Assembly (NCBI GenBank): GCA_023487645.1
Contig: JAMDBX010000070.1
Coordinates: forward strand, 1-57,665
Direction: 5' to 3'
Length of the DNA stretch: 57,665 bases
Source of the DNA: Patescibacteria group bacterium
GTDB lineage: Bacteria > Patescibacteria > Microgenomatia > Daviesbacterales > UBA10151
Of this stretch, positions 33,250 to 42,329 are shown in pieces. Below the pieces are notes generated by a model, which saw nothing but the letters and a program-made list of their open reading frames with translations, had not been told where the DNA came from and did not search any database. The translations under genes were made by a program, and so were the position numbers. The stretch's first letter is position 1. The number at the start of each line of letters is the position of its first letter.

Positions 33250-34113
33250 CTAAATTTTTCCGGCTGAACCAAAAACATCAATTTTATGCTCCACCACTTG
33301 TTGCACCGCTTCAACAACCGGCTCTTCCAATTTATACATGGCATACTCGTTTGGATCTTGGCCAATAACTTTTTCTAAAGTATCTTTAAAAGCCTGGCGC
33401 ATTTCCGTGTTGATATTAACCTTAACAATTCCCAGTTTAATAGCCTCTCTGACCTGGTCATCAGGAATTCCCGAGCCTCCGTGCAAGGAAAAAAACTTGT
33501 TAGGTAGAACTTTAACAATACCTTCCAAAATATCCAGGTGCAAATTTTCCTCACCCCCTAGAAAAAGTCCGTGGACATTACCAAAAAAAGCGGCAAAAAT
33601 ATCCGCTCCTGATTGTTCCATAAATTCCTTGGCCTTTGCCGGATCGCTAAAATGGCCTTTGGCTGCCTCCTGGGTGGCTGATTCCCGGTGGACTTCAGAA
33701 GAGCCGGTAATATGGTCAATCTCAACTTCCACAGTTAAACCTTTTTGATGGGCCATCTCCACCACCTGTTTGGCAATTTCCAAATTTTGTTCCAGAGGAA
33801 GTTTGGAACCGTCAAAGTGGATCAGGTCATAACTGGCATCAATCCCTTGCTGGCACTCTTCCAAAGTTTGGGCATGGTCTAAGTTTACTAAAACCGGAAT
33901 GCCGTAATCCTGGGAATAATTTTTCGCTAAATCCACCAAATTATCTGCCCCCATCCATTCAGTCTCGCCCGGAGAGGATTCGATAATTACCGGAGATTTT
34001 TTATTGGCTGCCGCCTGGACAATGGCTTTAAAAGTTTCCAAATTGCCCACGTTAAAAGCTCCAATGGCAAACTTTTCCGCTTTAGCTTTTTGTAACCACT
34101 CTCTTGCAGTCAT
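33250..34113 (-). CDS. fba: Class II fructose-bisphosphate aldolase
   Basis: 287 residues from ATG 34113. Zinc and substrate motifs are present: NLDHAQTLEE, LIHFDGSKLP, VEVEIDHITG, GNVHGLF, LHGGSGIPD and KVNINTEMR. It cleaves fructose-1,6-bisphosphate, or a related ketose bisphosphate, to triose phosphates. A longer frame to 34146 overlaps the upstream zinc-ribbon gene; the chosen start lies 4 nt after that gene's stop. The sugar kinase two genes upstream could feed it. Confidence 0.95.
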   Translation of the reverse strand: MTAREWLQKAKAEKFAIGAFNVGNLETFKAIVQAAANKKSPVIIESSPGETEWMGADNLVDLAKNYSQDYGIPVLVNLDHAQTLEECQQGIDASYDLIHFDGSKLPLEQNLEIAKQVVEMAHQKGLTVEVEIDHITGSSEVHRESATQEAAKGHFSDPAKAKEFMEQSGADIFAAFFGNVHGLFLGGEENLHLDILEGIVKVLPNKFFSLHGGSGIPDDQVREAIKLGIVKVNINTEMRQAFKDTLEKVIGQDPNEYAMYKLEEPVVEAVQQVVEHKIDVFGSAGKI

Positions 34114-34117
34114 ATCT

Positions 34118-34456
34118 TTAAATATTTTTCCCAGAATGTTTTTCAAGCACCAAAATACGTTCTACCAAGACTTCTCTACCTGGCTGGTCTAAATCTAACT
34201 CCGTTAACTTGGTTAGTAATGCTCTATCTAAAGGAAGGCCAACTACTAATGAGTTCAAAAATCCATCCGTCCCGCATCTTTGACAAAGAAACGCAGGAAT
34301 AGGTTCCGTATTTACAATTGTTACTCCTTCCGCCTGAACACGATATCCTCGTAAAACTTTCTCTACAGGGGCACCAGGACCACAATTAGGGCACAAACTA
34401 CTATCAGGAACATCATCAGGCTTTATTTCTACAGAGATAGTCTCAACTCTTTCCAA
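34118..34456 (-). CDS. Zinc-ribbon protein, YgiT/MqsA-N-like
   Basis: 112 residues from a TTG start. Two CxxC pairs, CPNCGPG and CQRCGTDGF, separated by VLRGYRVQAEGVTIVNTEPIPAF, resemble the YgiT/MqsA N-terminal zinc finger; a helical tail follows. There is no helix-turn-helix and no toxin gene beside it. TGA-TAA stands directly upstream in frame, so TTG at 34456 is the first available start, with GGGGTG about 10 nt before it. Its role inside a sugar-metabolism operon is unknown. Confidence 0.7.
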   Translation of the reverse strand: MERVETISVEIKPDDVPDSSLCPNCGPGAPVEKVLRGYRVQAEGVTIVNTEPIPAFLCQRCGTDGFLNSLVVGLPLDRALLTKLTELDLDQPGREVLVERILVLEKHSGKNI

Positions 34457-34475
34457 CTTTTATCATCACCCCTTT

Positions 34476-35453
34476 CTAAAGTTTTTTAATAGAAACTCTA
34501 GTATTTTCCTTTAATCTTTCCTGTATTTTATCATAGGATAAAAGACCTTTTATTGGTCCGACCTGTTCAATTACTGAAGCCGAATTAGCTGCTCCCCAAC
34601 GCATTGCTTCTGCTAAATTTTTGCCATAAAACAACCCTGCCAGTAAACCGGAAGCATAGGCATCCCCGGCTCCGGTCATCTCTACCACTTTTGCCGGAAG
34701 CACCCCTAAATGATAAAAGCTCTCCCCATCGCTTCCATAAGACCCGTTTTTCCCATCGGTCACCACCGCCATTTTAGGACCTAAATCCAATAAACTTTTT
34801 AATAATTTTTTAACGGAGACATCTTCATTTTCTTTAAACCCTAAAATTAATTTGGCTTCTTCTAAATTAACAATAAACACTTCCGTTAAAGAAAGCAGGC
34901 GGGGATTTTTTTTAACCCCGGCTGAAATCTGGAAAGTCCCCGGATTATACAAAAGCCTAACCCCGTTTCTTTCCAAATACCCCACCAACTGTTCTACTAA
35001 ATTTGATTGGGCAAAAGTAGGGGAGAGGGAAGTAAAATATATCCAACGGGACTTGTCCAAATCAGGCAATTCATATTTCCATGGTTGATGATAAATTAAA
35101 ATCGTCCTCTCGCCTTTAAAATCTAAAACTACATGGCGGTTTGTCGGATATTCACTGCTGCTGCGAACATAACGAATATCCACTTTTTCCTCTTTTAGTT
35201 TGTTTTTAATATCCTCTCCGTCGCTATCATTGCCTACATTTATATATGCAGCGGTTTTAAGTCCCAGATGCGAGGCTGCGATAACGGCGTTTGAGGCGTT
35301 ACCTGCCACCAAAGAAACAGGAGAACCGGTAGGGATTTTATCCCCATAATTTAGACATAATTTAGGGCCATCATCCCATGAATGTACCAAAGCCTCTTTT
35401 AAAGGAATAAAAGTATCAATCACGGCATCACCAATGGAAATCAGATTAAACAT
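34476..35453 (-). CDS. PfkB-family sugar kinase
   Basis: 325 residues. The ribokinase fold shows the N-terminal signature GDAVIDTFIPL, the substrate-binding SLVAGNASNAVIAASHLG and the C-terminal PfkB signature MTGAGDAYASGLLAGLFYG with the catalytic Asp. It phosphorylates a sugar or nucleoside with ATP; the substrate is not predictable. First gene of the run that contains fba, so fructose or a related sugar is plausible. Confidence 0.93.
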   Translation of the reverse strand: MFNLISIGDAVIDTFIPLKEALVHSWDDGPKLCLNYGDKIPTGSPVSLVAGNASNAVIAASHLGLKTAAYINVGNDSDGEDIKNKLKEEKVDIRYVRSSSEYPTNRHVVLDFKGERTILIYHQPWKYELPDLDKSRWIYFTSLSPTFAQSNLVEQLVGYLERNGVRLLYNPGTFQISAGVKKNPRLLSLTEVFIVNLEEAKLILGFKENEDVSVKKLLKSLLDLGPKMAVVTDGKNGSYGSDGESFYHLGVLPAKVVEMTGAGDAYASGLLAGLFYGKNLAEAMRWGAANSASVIEQVGPIKGLLSYDKIQERLKENTRVSIKKL

Positions 35454-35495
35454 AACTAGAAAATAGCGTATCGGGTTTAACTGTAAAAATCAACT

Positions 35496-35711
35496 TTAAG
35501 AGACTACTTTATACCCTAATTTTTCAATTACCTCCTTAATTTCCTTTTCCTCCACCTTTTCTTCATCGAATTCTATTTCGGCACTCTGTTTGGCATAAGA
35601 AGTTTTAGAAGATTGCACTCCCTCCAGGTCTTCCAAATCCATATCAATGGATAAAGCACAGGAAGTGCAATGCATACCGTCAATTTTGAATTTTTTCTTA
35701 ATTTTTCCCAT
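35496..35711 (-). CDS. copZ: Copper chaperone-like HMA-domain protein
   Basis: 71 residues, one heavy-metal-associated domain. The metal site is GMHCTSCALSID, and the ferredoxin-like fold ends VIEKLGYKVVS. Small HMA proteins carry Cu(I) to CopA. It is the last gene of the copper cluster, after a 46-nt gap that holds a repeat remnant (35720-35755). Confidence 0.9.
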   Translation of the reverse strand: MGKIKKKFKIDGMHCTSCALSIDMDLEDLEGVQSSKTSYAKQSAEIEFDEEKVEEKEIKEVIEKLGYKVVS

Positions 35712-35719
35712 TTATAATC

Positions 35720-35755
35720 GAGATCCTTCGTCGCTGTTTCACTCCTCAGGATGAC
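35720..35755. repeat. Half copy of the palindromic element found in copA
   Basis: Its reverse complement begins GTCATCCTGAG and ends GAAGGATCTC, as does the left arm of the element at 37689-37781, with two extra short segments of 3 and 6 nt. It fills most of the gap between the SafE-cupredoxin gene and copZ. Confidence 0.7.
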
Positions 35756-35757
35756 AC

Positions 35758-36810
35758 CTATGGCGTCACCTCCATTACTCCACTGTACATTCCCATAGAA
35801 CAGGACCAGGTTATTTTTCCGGGTGCAGACGGGGTAAACTCAACAGAGGTTGTGCTGCCTTGAACCAAATTTTTGCTTATTTTCAGTTGAGGTATTACAA
35901 ATGTGGAGGTACAGCCCAGGCCGCCGGTAGCCGCCAAATTTAATTTGACCGGTATTCCGGCTTTAACCTTAATATAATCCGGATTATAGCCATTGGGAAG
36001 CACCTGGATGTCCACATTTTGTTTTCCGTCAACCATTTGTGTACCCAAAACGCCGTCAGAACCGGAAGAAGCAACACTTTTATCCAGATTAATCTGTATC
36101 GGAATAGTATCAATGACAGATTGGATGGTCAAAGGAGAGCCGCTCAAAATCAAAGCTCCGTTAATCGAAGAGATCCCTAAATAAATAACTAAAATGGCAG
36201 CTAACTTTAAAAACTTACTTCTGAAAGCATCGCCTAAAACCGTAGTGATATAACCCAAAAGGAAAAAAAGCGGTGAGGTACCTAAAACAAAAGCTCCTAA
36301 AATTGCCGCCCCTGATAAAGGTTGTCCGGAGGAGATGGCCAAAGCTTCCATGGCCAAGGTAGTGCCGCAGGGAATAAAAATCGTCGAAAGTCCAAGCAGC
36401 GCCGGGGCAAATAGATCCTTGCTTTTGGCTCGGTTACGGACTAATTTAGTCAAAAATCTCGGAGGCTGAATAGTGACATAGCGAAAGATCGGATGGACGT
36501 TTAGCAGATTCATCGCCACCGCCAGCATATACAACCCGGCAAAAAGCTGTATTGTTGTCCTTACCCCGGCAGAGATTTGCAAAACCCCGCCAAAGGCCCC
36601 TAAAGCCAACCCCAAAAGAGTATAAATTGCCAGTTTGCAGATCAAAAAAACCGCTACCGGCCAGACTGAATGTTTTTTCTTTTTGCCATCTTTTAAGTCT
36701 TCTTCTTCACGGGCGGCGATCACCGAAGCTAAAAGTCCTCCTTGAACCGCCATACAAGAAACCCCGCCAACGGTAAGTCCAGTTAAAAAAACCACCCACA
36801 AATTGCTCAT
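35758..36810 (-). CDS. SafE/DsbD-like membrane protein fused to a cupredoxin domain
   Basis: 350 residues. The first 240 form about six helices of the sulfite-exporter/UreH-like (DsbD_2) family, starting [22 protein letters not shown] with a Cys in helix 1 and [15 protein letters not shown]. Residues about 255-350 are a cupredoxin with [18 protein letters not shown] and [12 protein letters not shown], which supplies Cys and Met copper ligands. It probably moves or holds copper, or transfers electrons, at the membrane. Start overlaps the copA stop by 4 nt. The fusion is known from other bacteria; the exact reaction is not. Confidence 0.85.
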   Translation of the reverse strand: MSNLWVVFLTGLTVGGVSCMAVQGGLLASVIAAREEEDLKDGKKKKHSVWPVAVFLICKLAIYTLLGLALGAFGGVLQISAGVRTTIQLFAGLYMLAVAMNLLNVHPIFRYVTIQPPRFLTKLVRNRAKSKDLFAPALLGLSTIFIPCGTTLAMEALAISSGQPLSGAAILGAFVLGTSPLFFLLGYITTVLGDAFRSKFLKLAAILVIYLGISSINGALILSGSPLTIQSVIDTIPIQINLDKSVASSGSDGVLGTQMVDGKQNVDIQVLPNGYNPDYIKVKAGIPVKLNLAATGGLGCTSTFVIPQLKISKNLVQGSTTSVEFTPSAPGKITWSCSMGMYSGVMEVTP

Positions 36811-39152
36811 GAAATCTTTACCCTTCGCAAAAGCAAGGAATTACTGACTACGGACACCGAACTGGCGGCCATGGCCGCAGAAGCAAAAACCGGATTTAAT
36901 AAAATACCAAAAAAAGGATACAAAATACCCATAGCTACAGGGATGAGAATAATATTATAACCAAAAGCCCAAAAAAGGTTAAGTCTGATTGTTCGCATGG
37001 TTTTTTGGGAAAGGATAATTGCCGAAGAAACAGAACGTAAATCTTTATTAATCAAAGTAATATCCGCAGCTTCAATTGCCACATCAGTGCCGCTGCCCAT
37101 GGCAATGCCCACATCGGCAGCCGCCAGCGCCGGGGCATCGTTGATACCATCCCCTACCATGGCTACAATCTTTCCCTCATTTTGCAACTTTCTCACTTCG
37201 GCCTCTTTTTGATCGGGCAAAACCTCGGCCAATACCCGGTCGATCCCTAGATTTTTAGCAATGGCAGAGGCTGTTCTTTGATTATCTCCGGTAATAATCG
37301 CTATCTCAATCTTTTTTTTCTTCAAAGCTTTTATCCCTTCTTTGGCACTCTCTTTTAAAGTATCCATCACCGCAATCAAACCAATTAACTGGCCCTGTTT
37401 ACCCTCAGCTTTTTGAAGGGCTAGCATCATCACTGTTTTTCCTTGATTTTCCAACTCTTCAATCTGTAATCTTGAATTATCAATCAAAATTTTCTCTTTT
37501 TCCATCAACCTTTTGTTACCCAAAAGGATTTTTTCTTTCCCGACAAACCCTTCTACTCCCTGTCCGGGAATAGCCTTAAACTTGATTACCGGTTCAAGCT
37601 TTACTTTGTCTTCTTGCGCTTTTTGGACAATCACTTCGGCCAAAGAATGTTCCGACCCTTTTTCCAGTGAAGCCGCCAGTCTTAAAATGTCATCCTGAGT
37701 GAAACGAAGGATCTCTGAACTAGTTTCAGATCCTTTTTTATCTCGCAAGCGCGAGAGATTCTTCACTCCGCTTAGAATGACAGAAAGAGGTGTCACATCA
37801 GTCACTATTGGCTTGCCTTGAGTCAACGTTCCGGTTTTATCAAAAACCACCATATTAATCTTGTGGGCAGTTTCCAAACTGGCCGCATCCTTGATTAAGA
37901 TCCCCTTCTGAGCCCCTAAGCCAGTTCCCACCATAATAGCTGTCGGTGTAGCCAGACCCATAGCGCAGGGGCAGGCGATGATCAAAACTGCCACGCTGTT
38001 TAAAAGAGCAAAAATCAAAGCCGGAAAAGAGCCGAAATCAAACCAAACAACAAAAGTGGCAATAGCCAACATCATCACAATCGGCACAAAATAAGCCGAA
38101 ATGGTATCGGCCAACCGCTGGATTGGGGCTTTTGAACCTTGGGCCTCTTGGACCAAGTGGATAATCTGGGCCAGCATTGTCTCCGAACCTACCTTGGTGG
38201 CTTTAAAAGTAAAGGTTCCGCTTTTATTAATTGTCCCCCCGATAACCTGGTCTCCTTTGGTTTTATCTGTGGGTATACTTTCTCCGGTAACCATGGACTC
38301 ATCCACTGATGATTCCCCTTCTAAAATCTCTCCGTCGACCGGTATTTTCTCCCCCGGACGCACCCGGATAATATTGCCGATAACCACTTCGCTAATCGGG
38401 ATATCTGCCTCCTGCCTGCCGGCAGGCAGGTCTTTGCCATCCCGGATAACCCGGGCAGTTTTTGCCTGCAGTCCAATTAATTTTTTGATTGCCTCCGAAG
38501 TTCCGGCTTTAGCCCGAGCCTCAAAATACCTTCCGAGTAAAATTAAACCGATGACTAAAGTAGAAACATCAAAATAGGGCATTACCTCAATCCCGGTACT
38601 CTGGAAAAACTGGGGCACTAGCAATACCGCCAGGGAATACCCGAAAGCTGCCGAAGTCCCCAGGGTAATTAAGGTATCCATATTGGCCACCCGGTGGCGC
38701 AGAGCAGAAAGTGTGGCTTTATAAAAACTCAGGCCCGCCCAAAATTGTACCGGGACAGCCAAAATAAACTGCACCCAAAAATTTTGCAAAAATACAGGAG
38801 CAGTTTGGGAAAGTCCGGGGAATGTTCCCCAAAGAATCAAAACCCCCAAAGATAAACTAAAAATCACCTTCCTTTTTAATGTCTGTAACTCTCTCTTTTT
38901 TTCTGTTTCAGTTTCATTAGTGGCTTTTGTTTCTTCCCAAACAAAAGCTTGGTAACCCACATTAGCCACCGAAGAAGAGATCTTTTGGTCATCCACCACC
39001 TGAGGATCAAAGCTGACACTGGCTGTCTCGGTGGCCAGATTTACATTGGCCTCACAAACCCCCGGGGTATTTTTCAAGGCATGCTCAATCACCCTCACGC
39101 AAGAGGCACAATGCATTCCTTTGATAGCAAATGTTTTTTTAGTTTCCGGCAT
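36807..39152 (-). CDS. copA: Copper-exporting P1B-type ATPase, with repeat-derived insertions
   Basis: 781 residues. N-terminal HMA domain (GMHCASCVR), eight helices, the ion motif [21 protein letters not shown] with the phosphorylated Asp, the ATP-binding GSEHSLAE and the hinge [21 protein letters not shown]. It exports Cu(I). Two stretches look foreign: 31 codons (37689-37781) placed between DVTPLS and ILRLAASL in the N domain, and LPAGRQ from a perfect 20-bp palindrome (38411-38430) before the TGES loop. Both keep the frame and spare the motifs, so the enzyme is probably active. It overlaps the next gene by 4 nt. Confidence 0.96.
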   Translation of the reverse strand: MPETKKTFAIKGMHCASCVRVIEHALKNTPGVCEANVNLATETASVSFDPQVVDDQKISSSVANVGYQAFVWEETKATNETETEKKRELQTLKRKVIFSLSLGVLILWGTFPGLSQTAPVFLQNFWVQFILAVPVQFWAGLSFYKATLSALRHRVANMDTLITLGTSAAFGYSLAVLLVPQFFQSTGIEVMPYFDVSTLVIGLILLGRYFEARAKAGTSEAIKKLIGLQAKTARVIRDGKDLPAGRQEADIPISEVVIGNIIRVRPGEKIPVDGEILEGESSVDESMVTGESIPTDKTKGDQVIGGTINKSGTFTFKATKVGSETMLAQIIHLVQEAQGSKAPIQRLADTISAYFVPIVMMLAIATFVVWFDFGSFPALIFALLNSVAVLIIACPCAMGLATPTAIMVGTGLGAQKGILIKDAASLETAHKINMVVFDKTGTLTQGKPIVTDVTPLSVILSGVKNLSRLRDKKGSETSSEILRFTQDDILRLAASLEKGSEHSLAEVIVQKAQEDKVKLEPVIKFKAIPGQGVEGFVGKEKILLGNKRLMEKEKILIDNSRLQIEELENQGKTVMMLALQKAEGKQGQLIGLIAVMDTLKESAKEGIKALKKKKIEIAIITGDNQRTASAIAKNLGIDRVLAEVLPDQKEAEVRKLQNEGKIVAMVGDGINDAPALAAADVGIAMGSGTDVAIEAADITLINKDLRSVSSAIILSQKTMRTIRLNLFWAFGYNIILIPVAMGILYPFFGILLNPVFASAAMAASSVSVVSNSLLLRRVKIS
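37689..37781. repeat. 93-bp palindromic element inserted in frame in copA
   Basis: Ends GTCATCCTGAG and, inverted, GTCATTCTAAG form imperfect terminal inverted repeats about 27 bp long. Two inner hairpins lie near 37708-37732 and 37742-37755. It is exactly 31 codons. Its translation includes RFTQDD, typical of a widespread bacterial dispersed repeat (recollection). Confidence 0.8.
38411..38430. repeat. Perfect 20-bp palindrome inside copA
   Basis: The sequence equals its own reverse complement, with CCTGCC at each inner arm. It encodes LPAGRQ within [15 protein letters not shown], where related ATPases have a shorter loop. I recall this hexapeptide as a frequent insertion in CPR proteins. 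Confidence 0.8.
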
Positions 39153-39157
39153 AGCTT

Positions 39158-39517
39158 TTACTTTACAATAATCTTTCCATGGTACATCCCCATTCCGCAG
39201 GAATAACCAAACTCACCTGTTTTTTGAGGTTTAATTTCAATAACCACCTTTTGATTTAGAGGAAGTTCCCTTTTTATCTTAAAATCACCCAAAACTATCT
39301 CTGACAAACAATCAGTTGGGTCTTTGCGGATAAAATTAAGTTTGGTAGTTTTTCCTTTAGTCACAGAAATTACCTCCGGGTTATAGCCCCCGTCAACAAT
39401 AATATCTATTGAATTAACAACCTCTACTTCCCGGCTTTTTTTCAATAGGAAAAACCAGAAGGTAAAAATAATACCTCCAATTCCCATTAAGGTTACTATC
39501 ACTTTATCGGCACTCAT
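39158..39517 (-). CDS. Membrane-anchored cupredoxin
   Basis: 119 residues. N-terminal membrane segment (about 5-25), then a cupredoxin domain very similar to the C-terminal domain of the SafE fusion two genes on: [18 protein letters not shown], a mid-domain Cys (PTDCLSEI) and [13 protein letters not shown]. It probably binds copper outside the membrane. 5 nt before copA. Confidence 0.88.
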   Translation of the reverse strand: MSADKVIVTLMGIGGIIFTFWFFLLKKSREVEVVNSIDIIVDGGYNPEVISVTKGKTTKLNFIRKDPTDCLSEIVLGDFKIKRELPLNQKVVIEIKPQKTGEFGYSCGMGMYHGKIIVK

Positions 39518-39530
39518 AAAATTTCCTAAA

Positions 39531-39677
39531 CTATTTTCTTTGCAACTGTTTCCACAGCCAAAAACCTAAAAGGATTAGATCAATTAGTAGTATTAGCCAA
39601 AAAATTAACCCTAAAATACTAAATGCTCCAAATCCTCCACCCCAGTTCATCATGTTCCAACCGTATCCCCACATCAT
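39531..39677 (-). CDS. 48-residue Trp/Met/Gly-rich membrane peptide
   Basis: The peptide starts MMWGYGWNMMNWGGG, has one hydrophobic helix (about 20-42) and ends WKQLQRK. GGGGG-TGAT just upstream of the ATG serves as a ribosome-binding site. It lies in the copper operon, 13 nt before the cupredoxin gene. Met/Trp-rich N-termini could bind Cu(I). Short proteins of this look occur near metal-resistance genes in other bacteria, but no function is established that I know of. Confidence 0.7.
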   Translation of the reverse strand: MMWGYGWNMMNWGGGFGAFSILGLIFWLILLIDLILLGFWLWKQLQRK

Positions 39678-39741
39678 TTTTATCACCCCCTCATATATAT
39701 TTTACGCTCGCTTTCGGGCATAGGCAAGGCTGCCCTGGACA

Positions 39742-40575
39742 TTAAATCCTTTTCGATATTCTATAAAAAAAATAAACCACTCCCAGGGCAAATAAAATGT
39801 TTAATAAAAAATTACTACCAACATAACCATTAACAAAATTACCGACATTTTGAATAGTTTTAGTAAAACCATCGTCGTTACCCATGGTTAACCTTCCACT
39901 TAAGGTCAAGGCTAAAGTAATCCAGCCGGTGATAAAAAAAATCAAAGCAGCAATCAAATTACTGGTAATGATGTGATATTTTCTGCCAAACAAGCTTAGA
40001 GTGGCCAGTTCTTTTCTCAATTTGCTCGCAGCCGGCATTTTTCCGGATAAAAATACTGAGATCAGAAGCAAAGGTGTCACCATACCCAAAACATAAGTCG
40101 CCCCGATAGCCAAGGCTCCAAAATAGTTCGGCGAGAGAAAAGTCAAGGTTAAAATTCCCACCAAAACCGGAGCACAACAAGCACTAGTAACGCCCGAGAC
40201 TATTCCTAGTATAAAAATTGAAAAAATATCAGTCTTGTTGGTGCTATTACCGGAAAACCTGAGCATCGGAAGTTTGATTCCTAAAAAAGTAGCCAAAGAA
40301 ACTAAAAGCATTACTAAAGCCCCGATAATGTAGACCGGGTTATGGTATCTAAACAAAAGCTGGGAGATAAAAGAGACTCCTAAAACTGCCGGTAAAAGTA
40401 CTATAAAAATCCCTGCTCCAAAAACCAAAGTCATCAGCAGCACTTTTTCTTTTTCTTTAAAAACATTAGCCAGATAGGCCGGAAGCAAAAAAGTGATACA
40501 ACAAGGGGCAAATAAAGCTACCATTCCGGCTACGAAAGCAGCAATCAACGAAGTTTGGAAAAGTATACCTTCCAT
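39742..40575 (-). CDS. ccdA: CcdA/DsbD-type thiol-electron transporter
   Basis: 277 residues, about seven helices. It opens with FVAGMVALFAPCCITFLLPAYL and has SGVTSACCAPVLVGILTL, giving the two membrane Cys used to move electrons across the membrane; both are CC rather than single Cys. It would keep extracytoplasmic thiols or copper sites reduced. Directly abuts the preceding gene with no gap. Confidence 0.92.
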   Translation of the reverse strand: MEGILFQTSLIAAFVAGMVALFAPCCITFLLPAYLANVFKEKEKVLLMTLVFGAGIFIVLLPAVLGVSFISQLLFRYHNPVYIIGALVMLLVSLATFLGIKLPMLRFSGNSTNKTDIFSIFILGIVSGVTSACCAPVLVGILTLTFLSPNYFGALAIGATYVLGMVTPLLLISVFLSGKMPAASKLRKELATLSLFGRKYHIITSNLIAALIFFITGWITLALTLSGRLTMGNDDGFTKTIQNVGNFVNGYVGSNFLLNILFALGVVYFFYRISKRI

Positions 40576-41514
40576 TTAAGCTCCACATCCTCCACTTTGA
40601 CCTTCGAGTCCAGGGACATTTTGAACCGTCTGATGAATCCTTTGAACTCCCTGAGCGGAAGAATAACTAGAGGACAACGCCAACTTAGCGTCGACACCTG
40701 TCCATTTGGTTCCGGTTTTATCAAAATAGGTAGCCATTTCGACATAATTTTGAGGAAACCAGAAAGAGTTAAAAGCCAGCAAATCCTTGTAAATCTGGTT
40801 TTCCGACAGCCCATTGTAAATCCCCCATTCGATATACCCCAAAGCAGCCATTCCATGGTTGCAATCAGGAAAAGCAGTGCTGTTGCCACAGCAGGGCCGG
40901 TAAACGTTTTCAGCAATTTTTTTGACCAGATCTTCCTGCTCGGCAGTCAAGGGGATAATTGCTTTGGAGGAATAAAGCTCCATCGCTTTTTTACTTCCCA
41001 AAGTCCAGCCTCCGGTTGAAGCAAAATTAGCAGCATCAGAGCCGCTGGTTTTCATCAGTCCTTCATCTAAAATTTTACTTTTATTGGTCAACCCCAGGGC
41101 CCAAAAAGTGTTAACCAAAAAATGCCCATTTTTTTCATTAATGGTGATATTGTCATTCGAGTCCCCATCGAGGTATTTCATTTCACCAGCGCCGTCGGAT
41201 TCGGAGGTAAAAATAGCGGCGTATTGTTGCTTGTCGATTGCCCCGGCTTCGACCAATTGTTTTCCCAAGCTTCTCCATTTGAGGGAGGTTGTGTAGCCGC
41301 CTGCCGGTACCACCTCTTGTTTGATAATTTGCACCAACTCTTCCGGAGTTTGGGCTGTTTGGGATAATTTAACCAAATTTTTATTTAACTCCTGTTTCAT
41401 CAAATAATATTCACCCATAGCAAAAACCATGGAAGTATTCAAAATAATGAGCACCACCATCCACAAAGGTATGCTCTTAGTTAATATTTTTATCACCTTA
41501 CTCTTCCTTCCCAT
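40576..41514 (-). CDS. Membrane-anchored protein of unknown function with a CC-x8-C-x-H motif
   Basis: 312 residues; I do not recognise a named family. One N-terminal membrane helix (about 14-36) is followed by a mostly helical extracytoplasmic region. The striking part is RPCCGNSTAFPDCNHGMAALGYIEWG (start near residue 205), a compact Cys3-His site that could bind copper or form disulfides. The C-terminus is GLEGQSGGCGA, with another Cys near the end. It sits between DUF1573 and ccdA, so a role in thiol or copper handling at the envelope is likely but unproven. Confidence 0.8.
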   Translation of the reverse strand: MGRKSKVIKILTKSIPLWMVVLIILNTSMVFAMGEYYLMKQELNKNLVKLSQTAQTPEELVQIIKQEVVPAGGYTTSLKWRSLGKQLVEAGAIDKQQYAAIFTSESDGAGEMKYLDGDSNDNITINEKNGHFLVNTFWALGLTNKSKILDEGLMKTSGSDAANFASTGGWTLGSKKAMELYSSKAIIPLTAEQEDLVKKIAENVYRPCCGNSTAFPDCNHGMAALGYIEWGIYNGLSENQIYKDLLAFNSFWFPQNYVEMATYFDKTGTKWTGVDAKLALSSSYSSAQGVQRIHQTVQNVPGLEGQSGGCGA

Positions 41515-41527
41515 TTTTATCTTTGAT

Positions 41528-42025
41528 CTAATCTTTGACTACCGTTCCGGTTAAGTTAAATTCTAAAGTTTTATTATTGGGGTCGTTGGTTTCCACGGAG
41601 ACAAAACGGTTAATTGGGCCGATGCCCGAAGGCCCATGATAAGAGGGGTCAAAAATTACTGTTAAGATAGCTTCTTTACCCGGTTGCACCTCCCCTACCC
41701 AAGAAGAAACAGTATTCATACCAAAATAAGGACTTAAGCTGCCGTCAATATTCACCTGTGCTTGGGTACAATGGCAGGAAGTTTTGATATTAGTAAGCTT
41801 TAATGCATCTGTTCCGGCATTTTTAATGGTAAAATTTTTACTGACATTTCCCCCGCCATAAGGAATATTTCCCCAATCAAAATCTTTTTGGTCAACACTG
41901 GCTTTAGCATTTTTGGAGGCTACAATTTGAGCCGGAGAACTGGATTTACTTAATAAGATAACACCAACGATTAAAGTTAAAAATGTAAGCAATCCGAATA
42001 CAATTAAAATCTTTTTTTCGTTCAT
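41528..42025 (-). CDS. DUF1573-domain protein, membrane anchored
   Basis: 165 residues. N-terminal helix (about 7-25), then an immunoglobulin-like DUF1573 domain: FDWGNIPYGGGNVSKNFTIKNAG, IKTSCHCTQAQV and VSVETNDPNNKTLEFNLTGTV. The Cys-x-Cys pair is typical of the family. The function is unknown. 22 nt after csoR. Confidence 0.9.
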   Translation of the reverse strand: MNEKKILIVFGLLTFLTLIVGVILLSKSSSPAQIVASKNAKASVDQKDFDWGNIPYGGGNVSKNFTIKNAGTDALKLTNIKTSCHCTQAQVNIDGSLSPYFGMNTVSSWVGEVQPGKEAILTVIFDPSYHGPSGIGPINRFVSVETNDPNNKTLEFNLTGTVVKD

Positions 42026-42047
42026 TATTCACCTAACTTATCACTGG

Positions 42048-42320
42048 TTATTTATCACTTTTGATAACTTTCATAATTTCCATAATAGAGTTATCTATCT
42101 CTCCAGACTTTATATGGTCTACCACACAAGTTTTAAGATGGTTTTCCAAGGTTAGTGAGTCAACTTCTTTTAAAGCGCTTTGCACTGCCCGGGATTGATT
42201 AATCACATCAATACAATATTCCCCACCCTCTACCATTTGGATCACTTTTTCCAAATGCCCCCGGGCAATCTTTAATCTATGTAAAATTCTTTCCTGGGTA
42301 TCTTTTGGTCGGTAAGTCAT
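42048..42320 (-). CDS. csoR: CsoR-family copper-sensing repressor
   Basis: 90 residues from ATG 42320. All-helical DUF156 protein with RLKIARGHLEKVIQMVEGG. The Cu(I) ligands Cys (EYCIDV), His (ENHLK) and Cys (KTCVV) are present with family spacing. Copper binding releases it from DNA. A frame extending to 42446 runs back through the promoter and operator and was rejected. It leads the nine-gene copper cluster. Confidence 0.94.
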   Translation of the reverse strand: MTYRPKDTQERILHRLKIARGHLEKVIQMVEGGEYCIDVINQSRAVQSALKEVDSLTLENHLKTCVVDHIKSGEIDNSIMEIMKVIKSDK

Positions 42321-42329
42321 TACTTTCTT

